A stretch of 33,189 bases of DNA from a virus: the IMG/VR virus record IMGVR_UViG_3300049893_000484, positions 1 to 33,189 of that record. One strand, given 5' to 3'. Position numbers and translations under genes: made by a program. The notes beneath the pieces were generated by a model that saw nothing but the letters and a program-made list of their open reading frames with translations, was not told the DNA's origin and ran no database searches. Shown in pieces: positions 1-8,198 of this stretch. The number at the start of each line of letters is the position of its first letter. Within the stretch, counting starts at the first letter, position 1.

Positions 1-1
1 G

Positions 2-106
2 CTGGATATTATGGAAAATGTGGCAGACATATTGAGTAAGGGTGGATACCCCGTCCGTCAGTATCGTGGGGCTAATTACGATAATCTTTTCTTACATAAA
101 ATATAA
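2..106 (+). CDS. Partial CDS, C-terminal end of an unrecognised protein
   Basis: An open frame enters from the left edge and ends at TAA 104-106, giving 34 residues (it begins LDIMENVADI and ends NLFLHKI). The start lies outside the window. The fragment is too short to assign a family. It is followed by a short AT-rich gap with the GATACTTATA motif and then the next gene, so it looks like the end of the preceding transcription unit. Confidence 0.5.
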   Translation: MDIMENVADILSKGGYPVRQYRGANYDNLFLHKI

Positions 107-123
107 TTTTATCGAATAAAATA

Positions 124-133
124 GATACTTATA
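124..133 (+). promoter_or_regulatory. GATACTTATA motif, candidate phage promoter element (copy 1)
   Basis: The ten bases GATACTTATA stand 31 bases before the ATG at 165. The same or nearly the same sequence occurs at 5148, 8154, 11145 and 28238, each shortly before a gene. No TTGACA box accompanies it. A phage-specific (late or middle) promoter core is the likeliest reading, but this is inference from recurrence and position. Confidence 0.4.
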
Positions 134-164
134 GGGAGTAATTATAACGCCTTAAGAGTATGCT

Positions 165-566
165 ATGAACGACACTCAGTTACTTTGCACATTTATTCCA
201 GCACAAGAACTTGACCAACAAGTAAAAATCATTCAAAATTCTTACAAGCTGGCATTCAATAACATCTACGTATTGGAAAATACAGATGACCCTAATCAAT
301 TAATTTTGACCTACAATATCATTGTGGGGTCACTTAAAGAACAATACGCTCCACCGGCTTCTACTATCTCGGTTCACAGAAAGAAGCAAACCAATACAAT
401 ATATACTATTAATGCATTAAACGCATTAATTGCAAGTAAGAATGGTGGAAAGATTGACAAGTCCTATAAGATTGATTGGGACGAATTAAAGAATTCTATT
501 CTAGTGACCGCACACGGTCAATTAAAAGTAGTTAAAACCAAAATAAAAGAAATATTAAGCTTCTAA
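165..566 (+). CDS. Conserved phage protein of unknown function, 133 aa
   Basis: The protein is a soluble mixed alpha/beta sequence with no signal peptide or membrane segment. The central part reads VHRKKQTNTIYTINALNALI, a stretch I have a general impression of from T4-like marine phages, where it has no assigned function. The ATG at 165 is preceded by AAGAG at 154-158. It sits directly in front of gene 32 but is separated from it by a strong promoter, so the two need not be co-transcribed. Glutamine codons are almost all CAA, unlike gene 32 where all are CAG. Confidence 0.75.
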   Translation: MNDTQLLCTFIPAQELDQQVKIIQNSYKLAFNNIYVLENTDDPNQLILTYNIIVGSLKEQYAPPASTISVHRKKQTNTIYTINALNALIASKNGGKIDKSYKIDWDELKNSILVTAHGQLKVVKTKIKEILSF

Positions 567-576
567 AACGTAGGAC

Positions 577-605
577 TTGACAAACTAAACTTTTGGTAGT
601 ATACT
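577..605 (+). promoter_or_regulatory. Consensus sigma70-type promoter for gene 32
   Basis: TTGACA at 577-582, a 17-base spacer, then TATACT at 600-605. This is a near-perfect housekeeping promoter, 68 bases before the gene 32 ATG, and implies transcription by unmodified host RNA polymerase early in infection. Confidence 0.75.
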
Positions 606-633
606 CCTTAATACTTGGGGTAAACTACTTGTT

Positions 634-660
634 ATAAACACCCTAAACACTCTAAACACT
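634..660 (+). repeat. Three tandem 9-base repeats in the gene 32 leader, possible autoregulatory operator
   Basis: The units ATAAACACC, CTAAACACT and CTAAACACT run head to tail from 634 to 660 and end immediately at the AGGAG ribosome binding site (661-665). The stretch contains no G and should be unstructured. T4 gp32 represses its own translation by cooperative binding to an unstructured leader next to the ribosome binding site; the same role here is inferred from position and composition. Confidence 0.5.
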
Positions 661-672
661 AGGAGAAGTACA

Positions 673-1461
673 ATGGCGTTAGACATCAATGCACTAAAGA
701 GCAAGCTTAACAGTTTCAAGCGTACCGGCGGTGGGGACCGCGATGCTTCAATCTGGAAGCCCAAGGAAGGCAAGACGGTCATCCGTATCGTCCCGTGGAA
801 GGATAACCCCTCGAATCCCTTTATCGAACTCTACTTCCACTATCTCGGCAACAAGACCCATCTCTCACCTCTTTCGTATGGCAATCGTGACCCGATTGCG
901 GAGTTTGCTGATGCACTCCGTTCCGACCAGTCACGTGACGCGAAGGAGCGCTACGCTGAGGCTCGTCCGTTCATGCCGAAGCTCCGTACCTATATCCCCG
1001 TCATCGTTCGTGGTGAAGAGGATAAGGGTGTTCGATTCTATTCGTTCGGTAAGACGGTCTATCAGGAACTTCTCTCCTACATCTCTGACCCCGATTACGG
1101 TGATATCACCGATGCCAAGACTGGTCGTGACATCGTAGTTGAGTATATCCCGAAGGAGAAGTCGGATACCAACTTCGCTAAGACCTCTGTGAAGGTCAAG
1201 CCCGCTCAGACTCCGCTTTCTACTGACGCTGCTCAGATGAAGCTGTGGATGACGGAACAGCCCGATATCAAGGAGCTGTATTCTGAACCGACCTATAATG
1301 AGCTGAAGGTAGTCTTGGAGAAGTATCTTGACCCCGATAATTCGGTCATTACTCCCGCCCGTGAGGCTGAGGAGCCCAAGTCGGCAACGGTAAGTGCCGC
1401 AACTCCGAAGGAGAACGTCAAGAACGCTGTTGATGCGTTTGACGAGCTGTTCAACGATTAA
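673..1461 (+). CDS. 32: Single-stranded DNA-binding protein, gp32-like
   Basis: This 262-residue protein matches the T4 gp32 layout: a basic N-terminus (ALKSKLNSFKR, residues 7-17) for cooperative self-interaction, an OB-fold core (about 28-200) containing IWKPKEGKTVIRIVPWKDNP, and an acidic C-terminal tail ending DAFDELFND, the segment that recruits replication partners in T4. It coats ssDNA during replication and recombination. Oddly, it contains no cysteine at all, so the Cys/His zinc site of T4 gp32 is missing; the equivalent region reads THLSPLSYGNRDPI. The start is set by AGGAG at 661-665. It is flanked by its own promoter and terminator and is probably highly expressed. Glutamine is always CAG here. 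Confidence 0.93.
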   Translation: MALDINALKSKLNSFKRTGGGDRDASIWKPKEGKTVIRIVPWKDNPSNPFIELYFHYLGNKTHLSPLSYGNRDPIAEFADALRSDQSRDAKERYAEARPFMPKLRTYIPVIVRGEEDKGVRFYSFGKTVYQELLSYISDPDYGDITDAKTGRDIVVEYIPKEKSDTNFAKTSVKVKPAQTPLSTDAAQMKLWMTEQPDIKELYSEPTYNELKVVLEKYLDPDNSVITPAREAEEPKSATVSAATPKENVKNAVDAFDELFND

Positions 1462-1471
1462 TTAACCAAAG

Positions 1472-1521
1472 ACACGCTGTGTGCTAGGTAGCTTAAAAAC
1501 TACCTAGCGCCTGCGTGTTTT
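1472..1521 (+). terminator. Strong rho-independent terminator between gene 32 and uvsX
   Basis: A perfect 9-bp stem (1483-1491 with 1500-1508, GCTAGGTAG/CTACCTAGC) with an 8-base loop sits inside an outer 6-bp stem (ACACGC 1472-1477 with GCGTGT 1513-1518), followed by a TTTT run. It should insulate gene 32 from uvsX and may protect the gene 32 mRNA 3' end. Confidence 0.8.
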
Positions 1522-1539
1522 GTTACATAAAGGATTAAT

Positions 1540-2697
1540 ATGGCAAAAGAAACAAAAACAAAGAAGCCAGTACCTTCCGCTGACCGTGATGAACTGGCAC
1601 AAGTTATCGCAGATAGCTTGAATAAGTTATACAAGGATGGACAAGTCGCATACTTCCTTGATGGTGAGGAAGAAACTCCTACGGATTTGAGTGATTTCAT
1701 TTCTACGGGAAATACAATGTTGGATATCGCAATCAGTAATCGTCCTTACGGCGGTATTGCCGCTGGTCGTATTACTGAATTGACGGGATTGGAAGCATCG
1801 GGTAAGTCACTCGTTGGTGCTTCACTTATCGCAACCACACAGAAGCGTGGTGGTGTTGCGGTTCTGATTGATACCGAAAACGCGGTCAACGATGAATTCT
1901 TCTCTGCCGTTGGTGTGGATATGAAGAAGCTCGTATACGTTCAGCACGATACCGTTGAAGATATTTTCGATTCTATTGTGAATATCATTGAAAAGGTTCG
2001 TGCCTCTGGGAAGAAGGATAAGTTAGTCACGATTGTGGTTGACTCCGTTGCCGCCGCTTCCACTAAGACGGAAATGGCAGCAGACTTCAATAAGGACGGA
2101 TACGCAACGGCGAAGTCCATTATTATCAGTAAGGCGATGCGAAAGATTACGAACCTTTTGGGTCGTGAAAAGATTGCTCTCGTATTCACCAACCAACTCC
2201 GTTTAAAGATGAACGCTCCTGCGTTCTCTGACCCGTACACCACCTCTGGTGGAAAGGCAATCGGATTCCACGCTTCGACTCGTATCCGTCTGTCACAGAT
2301 TGGAAAGTTGAAGGATTCGGCTGGCAACATTATTGGTATTACCACGAAGGCAGTTATCACCAAGAATCGGTTGGGTCCGCCGTATCGTGAAGCTGAATTC
2401 AACATTTACTTCAATCGTGGTATTGACGATTATAGTAGTTGGTTGGATGTCTTGAAGGAGAACGGCATCATCAAGCAGGCTGGTGCCTGGTATTCTTATG
2501 AGGACGAAAAGTTCCAAGGTAAGGAATTCCCAACATTCCTCGAATCAAATCAGAAGCGGAAGGAAGAGTTGTACGATAAGATTTGTGAAGCGATGATTAT
2601 GAAGTATGAAAAGGACTTCGACCCCACGGCGGTCAATAGTGAAGCCGCTGAGGACGAAGATGAGGTAAAACCTTCTAAGCAACTATTAAATGACTAA
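1540..2697 (+). CDS. uvsX: RecA/UvsX-type recombinase
   Basis: A 385-residue RecA-family ATPase. The Walker A motif GLEASGKS is at residues 83-90, preceded by the typical GRITELTG strand. The segment VLIDTENAVNDEFF corresponds to the RecA catalytic-glutamate region, VTIVVDSVAAAS is the Walker B strand, and VFTNQLRLKM with TSGGKAIGFHAS is the L2/C-terminal core. It forms ATP-dependent filaments on ssDNA for strand exchange and recombination-dependent replication. The P-loop is closer to bacterial RecA than to T4 UvsX. The C-terminus is acidic (SEAAEDEDEVK). The ATG has AAGGA upstream at 1529-1533. It overlaps the next gene by 8 bases, so the two are translationally coupled. Confidence 0.93.
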   Translation: MAKETKTKKPVPSADRDELAQVIADSLNKLYKDGQVAYFLDGEEETPTDLSDFISTGNTMLDIAISNRPYGGIAAGRITELTGLEASGKSLVGASLIATTQKRGGVAVLIDTENAVNDEFFSAVGVDMKKLVYVQHDTVEDIFDSIVNIIEKVRASGKKDKLVTIVVDSVAAASTKTEMAADFNKDGYATAKSIIISKAMRKITNLLGREKIALVFTNQLRLKMNAPAFSDPYTTSGGKAIGFHASTRIRLSQIGKLKDSAGNIIGITTKAVITKNRLGPPYREAEFNIYFNRGIDDYSSWLDVLKENGIIKQAGAWYSYEDEKFQGKEFPTFLESNQKRKEELYDKICEAMIMKYEKDFDPTAVNSEAAEDEDEVKPSKQLLND

Positions 2698-3733
2698 TCT
2701 ACAGCAGGTATTCGATAGTATGAACTTCGATAACGATAAGGGCATGGGATATAATTCCCGTGTCCTTATTGTAGATGCCCTTAACACGTTCATGCGGAGT
2801 TACGCCGCTATTCCCACGTTAGATGAAGATGGTAATCATATTGGGGGAATGGCTGGATTTATGAAATCTTTGGGGTTTGCTATTCGTAGTTTCAAACCTA
2901 CCAGAGTCGTACTCGTATTTGATGGGAAGGGTGGGTCACAACGTCGAAGGAAGATTTATAAGGAATATAAGGCAAATCGGAAACCACCGACTCGCTTGAA
3001 TAGAAATTATGATATGACCACCGACGAGCAAGAACGGGAGAATATGAAGTGGCAGTTGGTGTCACTTGTAGAAATGGTGGAATGTTTACCCGTGTCTATT
3101 CTTGCACTTGACAATATTGAAGCTGACGATACTATCGCATACTTCTCAGAGTTGGTCACGAAGAATGGTGGAACCAGTATCATTTATTCTACGGATAAAG
3201 ACTTCTTACAGATGGTGAGTGATAGCGTCAAGCTATACAATCCCGTCAAGAAGAAAACGTTTGATGTAGATGTGGTACTGGAAACCTACGGCGTGCACCC
3301 GTCTAACTTTGTGTTCTATCGGTCACTTCTTGGTGACAAGAGTGATAACATTGATGGAATCAAGGGAGCTGGGGAAAAGACCGTATTAAAGTATATTCCA
3401 GAATTGGCTGATGCAAATGTGGAAGTCAATCTGGATTTGGTTGAACAGAAATATACTGATATTAAAAAGAAGCCAAAGCTGGTAGAAAACATTTTAGATA
3501 ATTCCAGTATTGTAGAGAGAAATCTGCAATTAATGAATTTGCACGATGTGGACATTAACATTGATGCAAAGATGAAAATAATACATAAATATGAAGAAGG
3601 TTGTCCACCGCTTCGGAAGGCAGACTTGACAAGACTGATGGTTCGTACTAAGATTATATCATCTATCCAAAACTACGACGAATGGATTACATTCGCATTT
3701 TCACCTTTAGCGAGATATTATGGTAGACCATAA
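2690..3733 (+). CDS. 5'-3' exonuclease / RNase H, FEN-PIN family
   Basis: A 347-residue flap-nuclease-family protein, like T4 Rnh, that removes RNA primers and 5' flaps. Acidic metal ligands are visible: D29 in LIVDALNTF, D78 in LVFDGKGG, the E144-A-D-D147 cluster, D169 and D171 in YSTDKDFLQ, and D216/D219 in LLGDKSDNIDGIKGAGEKT, which is also the start of the helix-hairpin-helix (H3TH) domain. The basic arch QRRRKIYKEYKANRKPP follows the second aspartate. The first 20 or so residues are not conserved-looking, and ATG 2744 is an alternative start. It overlaps uvsX and the helicase gene at its two ends, as in a replication operon. Confidence 0.9.
   Translation: MTNLQQVFDSMNFDNDKGMGYNSRVLIVDALNTFMRSYAAIPTLDEDGNHIGGMAGFMKSLGFAIRSFKPTRVVLVFDGKGGSQRRRKIYKEYKANRKPPTRLNRNYDMTTDEQERENMKWQLVSLVEMVECLPVSILALDNIEADDTIAYFSELVTKNGGTSIIYSTDKDFLQMVSDSVKLYNPVKKKTFDVDVVLETYGVHPSNFVFYRSLLGDKSDNIDGIKGAGEKTVLKYIPELADANVEVNLDLVEQKYTDIKKKPKLVENILDNSSIVERNLQLMNLHDVDINIDAKMKIIHKYEEGCPPLRKADLTRLMVRTKIISSIQNYDEWITFAFSPLARYYGRP
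3626..3654 (+). promoter_or_regulatory. Possible internal promoter ahead of the helicase gene
   Basis: TTGACA at 3626-3631, a 17-base spacer and TAAGAT (4 of 6 matches to the -10 consensus) lie inside the end of the nuclease gene, 66 bases before the helicase start. The -35 box is perfect and the -10 box is weak, so this is only a candidate. Confidence 0.35.
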
Positions 3734-5105
3734 GACTTATGATAAGAATGTAGACACGTTGGCAAAGTTCGGCCCGAGTTTCCAAGCGAAAGCTGTGGCA
3801 GCTATGTTGAACTCTCCCGACTTCCTTGCTCAATCCTATGACGTTATCAATCCCAACTTCTTTGAGTTGGATGCGAACCAATGGATTGTACAGACTACGT
3901 TGGATTATTTTGACGAATACAAGACCTTACCGACATTGGAAGTATTTAAGGTCGAGATGAACAAGGAAGTCAAGGATGATACGCTTCGTACTGGTATCGT
4001 CGAATCGTTGCGTGGTATTTTCCAGAAGATGAAGGACAACGATTTGGATTATGTTCAAGATAGTTTCTTGGATTTCGCTAAGAATCAAACCTTGAAGTCG
4101 GCTATCATTCGTTCGGTTGACCTGCTTCAGATTGGTCAGTATGGTGAAATCAAGGTCTTGGTGGATAACGCTCTTCGGAGTGGTCAACCCAAGACCGTTG
4201 GTCACGATTGGAAGAAGGATGTCGAGAAGCGGTTGACAAAGGATGCACGTAATACTATTCCGACTGGTTGGGACGCTCTGGATTCACTTATCGGTGGTGG
4301 TTTGGCTGGTGGTGAGTTGGGTGTTGTTATCGCTCCGTCTGGTGTCGGTAAGAGTTGGGCTCTGGCTACCATCGGTGCGAATGCGTTGAAGCAAGGGAAG
4401 AAGGTGGTACATTATACGCTGGAACTTAATGAAAATTATGTTGGACTTCGGTATGATACCATTTATACGGGTATTGAGCCGGGGAAGATTCCTGAGAATC
4501 CTGAATTGATTAAGGATTTGGTGGAAACAATTAAGGGTGAAATTATCATTAAGTATTATCCCGCTCGTACTATTACCTCCCACACGATTCAAGCCCACGT
4601 ACAGCAAATGGCATCGTTGGGATTCAAGCCCGACCTTATCATTGTTGACTACGCCGATTTGATGAGTGCGAACGCCAGAACCGATGCACGATATCAAGAG
4701 TTGGGTGCGGTCTATGAGGAACTTCGTGGATTGGCTGGTGAATTGCAGGTTCCGATTTGGACGGCTTCACAGACTCAAAGAAGTGCAATTCAAGATGAAG
4801 TCATTCAGGCGGACAAGATTGCTGAATCGTATTCCAAGATTATGACTGCGGATTTGGTACTCTCAATCTCACGGAAACTAGAAGATAAGGTTCATAAGAC
4901 GGGACGTGCCCATATTATTAAGAATCGATTTGGGGCTGATGGTCAGACTTTCCCGATGTTGATTGACGCAAGTGTAGGTAAGATAGAGATTTACGACGAA
5001 GCTTCAGCCAAGGGTATCATGCTGAAGAAACAGATGGACAATGGTGAAACGGTTACGAGACAGAATCTAGCAAAGAAACTATTAGAAATGGATTTGGAAG
5101 ATTAA
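3720..5105 (+). CDS. 41: Replicative DNA helicase, gp41/DnaB family
   Basis: A 461-residue hexameric helicase of the DnaB/RecA-like superfamily. An N-terminal helical domain (about 1-160) precedes the ATPase domain, which opens with IPTGWDALDSLIGGGLAGGE and has Walker A APSGVGKS at 205-212. Walker B is LIIVDYADLM, followed by the DnaB motif PIWTASQTQRSAI; the arginine-rich RAHIIKNRFG element follows near the C-terminus. It unwinds DNA at the phage fork on the lagging strand. The gene overlaps the nuclease gene by 14 bases. No primase (gp61) gene is seen in this window. Confidence 0.93.
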   Translation: MVDHKTYDKNVDTLAKFGPSFQAKAVAAMLNSPDFLAQSYDVINPNFFELDANQWIVQTTLDYFDEYKTLPTLEVFKVEMNKEVKDDTLRTGIVESLRGIFQKMKDNDLDYVQDSFLDFAKNQTLKSAIIRSVDLLQIGQYGEIKVLVDNALRSGQPKTVGHDWKKDVEKRLTKDARNTIPTGWDALDSLIGGGLAGGELGVVIAPSGVGKSWALATIGANALKQGKKVVHYTLELNENYVGLRYDTIYTGIEPGKIPENPELIKDLVETIKGEIIIKYYPARTITSHTIQAHVQQMASLGFKPDLIIVDYADLMSANARTDARYQELGAVYEELRGLAGELQVPIWTASQTQRSAIQDEVIQADKIAESYSKIMTADLVLSISRKLEDKVHKTGRAHIIKNRFGADGQTFPMLIDASVGKIEIYDEASAKGIMLKKQMDNGETVTRQNLAKKLLEMDLED

Positions 5106-5147
5106 AAATATCGTTGGGTATTCACCGTATTTTTCAAGCAGGACCGT

Positions 5148-5157
5148 AGTATTTATT
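5148..5157 (+). promoter_or_regulatory. AGTATTTATT motif, candidate phage promoter element (copy 2)
   Basis: AGTATTTATT matches 8 of 10 positions of the GATAYTTATW motif and stands 36 bases before the reductase ATG, in an 88-base gap holding no other gene. A short weak hairpin with a TTTTT run (about 5110-5136) just upstream could end the helicase transcript. Confidence 0.35.
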
Positions 5158-5193
5158 TAACCCCAAACCCCTAACGATTTTGGAGTAAGCAGT

Positions 5194-7044
5194 ATGCAAT
5201 TAGAATCAAAGATATTATCAGAAATTACAACGTTTATGAAGTATGCGAAGTATCTTCCGAAGAAGCAACGCCGTGAAACGTGGAAGGAACTCGTAGATAG
5301 AAATAAGGCTATGCACTTGGAAAAGTTTCCCAAGTTAGCAAAGGAAATTGAAGCGGCATATGAATTCGTATATGATAAGAAGGTGCTCCCATCCATGCGT
5401 TCACTCCAATTCGCGGGGAAGCCAATTCAAATCAATAACGCACGTCTATACAATTGCTGCTTCCTTCCAATCAATCACACAGACGCATTTAGTGAAGTAA
5501 TGTTCCTACTTCTCTCTGGAACGGGTGTAGGCTATTCCGTTCAGAAGAATCACATTGAACAACTTCCACCTGTGAACAAGCCAACCAAGACTCGTCGTTA
5601 CCTTGTCGGTGACAGTATTGAAGGGTGGGCAGATGCGGTCAAGGTGATGATTGAAGCGTATATGAAGGGTAAGTCACTCCCAGAATATGACTTCTCTGAT
5701 ATCCGTCCGAAGGGTGCATTATTGCTCACCTCTGGTGGAAAGGCACCTGGTCCTGAACCATTGAAGGATTGCTTACACAACATCCAAAAGATTCTTGACC
5801 GTAAGCAAAATGGTCAATTCCTATCTACGATTGAAGTCCACGATATCCTCTGCTTCATCGCTGATGCAGTTCTTTCTGGTGGTATTCGTCGTTCCGCAAT
5901 GATTTCGTTGTTCGACTTGGATGACGATGATATGTTGACTTGTAAGTTCGGTAACTGGTGGGAAACCAATCCACAACGTGGTCGTGCAAACAATTCCGCA
6001 GTTATCGTTCGTCACAAGATTGAAAAGGAAGTATTCTTGGAACTCTGGAAGAAGATTGAAATGTCTGGTTCTGGCGAACCCGGCTTCTTCTTCACGAATG
6101 ATGCAAATTGGGGATTGAATCCTTGTGCAGAAATCTCACTTCGTCCGTTCCAATTCTGTAACTTGACCACCATCAATGCTGGTGACATCAAGGACCAAGA
6201 TGATTTCAACGCACGTGCGAAGGCTGCGGCATTCATTGGAACATTACAAGCATCGTATACCAATTTTCACTATTTGAGAGATATATGGAAGAGAACTACG
6301 GAGAAGGAAGCACTTATCGGAGTGTCAATGACGGGCATCGCCTCTGGTACTGTCCTCAATTTGAATATGAAGGACGCAGCGAATGTAGTCAAAGAGGAGA
6401 ATGCACGTGTATCGGAAATGATTGGAACGAACAAGGCAGCCCGTACAACTACAGTGAAGCCGGAAGGAACCTCTTCACTAGTATTAGGGACTTCCTCTGG
6501 CATTCACGCGTGGCATAATGATTTCTATGTTCGTCGTATCCGTGTTGGAAAGAACGAAAGTATCTACCAATACTTGATTGACAACCATCCAGAAATCGTG
6601 GAAGATGAGTTCTTCAAGCCAAAACAACAAGCAGTTATCTCTGTTCCACAAAAGGCACCAGCTGGAGCAATCACTCGTCAAGAAACCGCTCTTGACCTTC
6701 TTGGACGTACCAGTAAGGTATGGAAGGAATGGGTAAAGGCTGGTCATCGTAAGGGTGAGAACAAGAATAACGTATCTGTCACCGTCACCATCAAGCCAGA
6801 CGAATGGGTTGGTGTTGGGGAATGGATGTGGGACAATCGTGAGAACTTTACCGCTTTAAGTGTACTGCCATTCTCAGACCATAGCTATATGCAAGCTCCA
6901 TTTGAAGATATTGATGAAGCACAATACAACGAAATGGTCAGTCACCTTCACAAGATTGATTTAACGAAGGTAGTAGAAACCGAAGATGCTACCGACCTCG
7001 CAGGTGAAGTCGCCTGTGGTGGCGGTGGGTGTGAGGTGCAATAA
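5194..7044 (+). CDS. nrdJ: Class II (adenosylcobalamin-dependent) ribonucleoside-triphosphate reductase
   Basis: This 616-residue enzyme reduces ribonucleotides to deoxyribonucleotides using a B12-derived radical. The active-site loop NPCAEISL gives the thiyl cysteine C311; N-terminal CC (88-89) and C322 are candidates for the substrate-level redox pair. The C-terminus carries the CGGGGC shuttle pair (C608, C613) that is re-reduced by thioredoxin, and two thioredoxin genes follow directly. It is single-subunit and somewhat shorter than the roughly 740-residue Lactobacillus-type enzyme. No class I small subunit is seen nearby. GGAG at 5181-5184 supports the start. Glutamine is almost always CAA. 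The stop overlaps the next start (TAATG). Confidence 0.88.
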   Translation: MQLESKILSEITTFMKYAKYLPKKQRRETWKELVDRNKAMHLEKFPKLAKEIEAAYEFVYDKKVLPSMRSLQFAGKPIQINNARLYNCCFLPINHTDAFSEVMFLLLSGTGVGYSVQKNHIEQLPPVNKPTKTRRYLVGDSIEGWADAVKVMIEAYMKGKSLPEYDFSDIRPKGALLLTSGGKAPGPEPLKDCLHNIQKILDRKQNGQFLSTIEVHDILCFIADAVLSGGIRRSAMISLFDLDDDDMLTCKFGNWWETNPQRGRANNSAVIVRHKIEKEVFLELWKKIEMSGSGEPGFFFTNDANWGLNPCAEISLRPFQFCNLTTINAGDIKDQDDFNARAKAAAFIGTLQASYTNFHYLRDIWKRTTEKEALIGVSMTGIASGTVLNLNMKDAANVVKEENARVSEMIGTNKAARTTTVKPEGTSSLVLGTSSGIHAWHNDFYVRRIRVGKNESIYQYLIDNHPEIVEDEFFKPKQQAVISVPQKAPAGAITRQETALDLLGRTSKVWKEWVKAGHRKGENKNNVSVTVTIKPDEWVGVGEWMWDNRENFTALSVLPFSDHSYMQAPFEDIDEAQYNEMVSHLHKIDLTKVVETEDATDLAGEVACGGGGCEVQ

Positions 7045-7349
7045 TGCAGGAACTGACGTTACAAGAGTTTGAAGAAAAGTTGGCATCCAAGGAGCCGTTC
7101 GTGGTGGATTTCTGGGCTCCTTGGTGTCCCACCTGCATCGAAATGTTACCCACGGTGGAAGAATTAGCAAATGAATCTACGGTTCCTTTTTATAAGGTCA
7201 ACGTAGATGAACAACCAGAACTGAAAGAAAAGAATCGTATTAAGGCAATTCCCATGCTGATGTTTTATAAGGATGGTCGGACACGGGAATTCCTCTACGG
7301 GAAAAATGATAAGACCAAGATTGAGCAAAAGCTGAATCGTATCAAGTGA
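7044..7349 (+). CDS. Thioredoxin
   Basis: A 101-residue thioredoxin with the active site WAPWCPTC (C28, C31) in place of the classical WCGPC, and the cis-proline in KAIPML (P70). It reduces disulfides and is presumably the electron donor to the adjacent ribonucleotide reductase, whose stop codon it overlaps by one base. The CPTC pair should shift its redox potential relative to CGPC; this is an inference from the motif. Confidence 0.9.
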   Translation: MQELTLQEFEEKLASKEPFVVDFWAPWCPTCIEMLPTVEELANESTVPFYKVNVDEQPELKEKNRIKAIPMLMFYKDGRTREFLYGKNDKTKIEQKLNRIK

Positions 7350-7356
7350 GGTTATT

Positions 7357-7746
7357 ATGATAATTGATTTGACACCAGAAACTTTCTTTGAACACATTAA
7401 TAAAGAAGGTCCGCTTCACGTAGTGATGCATTATGGTGCAACGTGTGGTCCGTGTAAGAATACAATGCCACATTATGAAATTCTGGAACGTCATTTTCTA
7501 GAGTACAATTTTACTAACGTAAAGTTCTATAGGTTTCATCAATGGCAGAATGAGTACAGGTCATTTATTGAAGAAAATAAATTGCAAACAAACGGAGTAC
7601 CTACCTTCCGATATTACTATATGGGTGAAAAGCTGCATGAAGTAACGTCTGGATATGGTGACCCGAATGATATGAAAAAAGTAATTGTTGAAGTTATAAA
7701 AGGTATCGAAGCAACTATGGGGGAGTTTCCAGCACATGAAAGTTAA
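7357..7746 (+). CDS. Second thioredoxin-like protein
   Basis: A 129-residue thioredoxin-fold protein with the classical CGPC active site (C30-C33, in HYGATCGPCKNTMP) and cis-proline in NGVPTF (P82). It has a longer loop (RFHQWQNEYRSF) between the active site and the cis-Pro strand than the first thioredoxin. The start is fixed by GAGGTTATTATG. It is the second disulfide reductant in the reductase operon, and may serve the reductase or another target. It overlaps the dUTPase gene by 11 bases. Confidence 0.87.
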   Translation: MIIDLTPETFFEHINKEGPLHVVMHYGATCGPCKNTMPHYEILERHFLEYNFTNVKFYRFHQWQNEYRSFIEENKLQTNGVPTFRYYYMGEKLHEVTSGYGDPNDMKKVIVEVIKGIEATMGEFPAHES

Positions 7747-8155
7747 AAAGTTATCAGAATATGCTCAATTACCACAGAAGGCACACGCCGGAGACTTGGG
7801 GTATGATTTATTTAGTAACGAAGGTACGGCAGTCTTTCCAGGCGAAACGAAAGTGGTTAAGACAGGAATCGCTATCCAGTTTCCAGCAGGATATGGTGGA
7901 TTTATCAAAGACCGTTCCTCTGTGGCTACGAAGAAAGGATTATTTACTGTGGCTGGTGTTATTGATAATGGGTATATTGGTGAGATTTGTATAGCTCTCC
8001 ACAACGGAACGGATAGTTTAATCCACATTGGACCCGGTGAGAAGATTGCACAGATGGTGTTGATTCCAACGGTCAATTTCACCGTCGAAGAAGTAGACGA
8101 GGTAGTATCGGCTGACCAACGTGGGGAAGGGGGGTTTGGTTCGACGGGAACTTGA
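7736..8155 (+). CDS. dut: dUTP diphosphatase (trimeric dUTPase)
   Basis: A 139-residue dUTPase with all five motifs in order: AHAGDLGYDLFS (17-27), KDRSS (58-62), GVIDNGYIGEI (74-84), GEKIAQMVLIP (101-111) and the P-loop-like RGEGGFGSTG (129-138). It hydrolyses dUTP to dUMP and PPi, keeping uracil out of phage DNA and feeding dTMP synthesis together with the dCMP deaminase at 24099. The stop codon overlaps a GATACTTATA motif. Confidence 0.95.
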   Translation: MKVKKLSEYAQLPQKAHAGDLGYDLFSNEGTAVFPGETKVVKTGIAIQFPAGYGGFIKDRSSVATKKGLFTVAGVIDNGYIGEICIALHNGTDSLIHIGPGEKIAQMVLIPTVNFTVEEVDEVVSADQRGEGGFGSTGT

Positions 8156-8163
8156 TACTTATA
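8154..8163 (+). promoter_or_regulatory. GATACTTATA motif, candidate phage promoter element (copy 3)
   Basis: This is an exact copy of the 124-133 motif, and both are followed by GG. It overlaps the dUTPase stop codon and ends 35 bases before the endonuclease ATG at 8199, a distance like those of the other copies. Confidence 0.4.
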
Positions 8164-8198
8164 GGAAACCCTTAACCGAGAATGTCGCATGAGAGTTT

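Noticed and set aside
731-1138. Long open frame in another frame inside gene 32, and similar frames within many other genes
   Set aside because: These are shadow frames of high-confidence genes; their products are Ser/Arg-rich or low-complexity with no ribosome binding site.
1941-2405. 154-codon minus-strand frame opposite uvsX
   Set aside because: It lies wholly opposite a strong UvsX gene, has no ribosome binding site or family match, and all confident genes are on the + strand.
4235-4268. TTGACA box with a TATTCC at 17 bases inside the helicase gene
   Set aside because: The -10 box is poor and no gene starts nearby.
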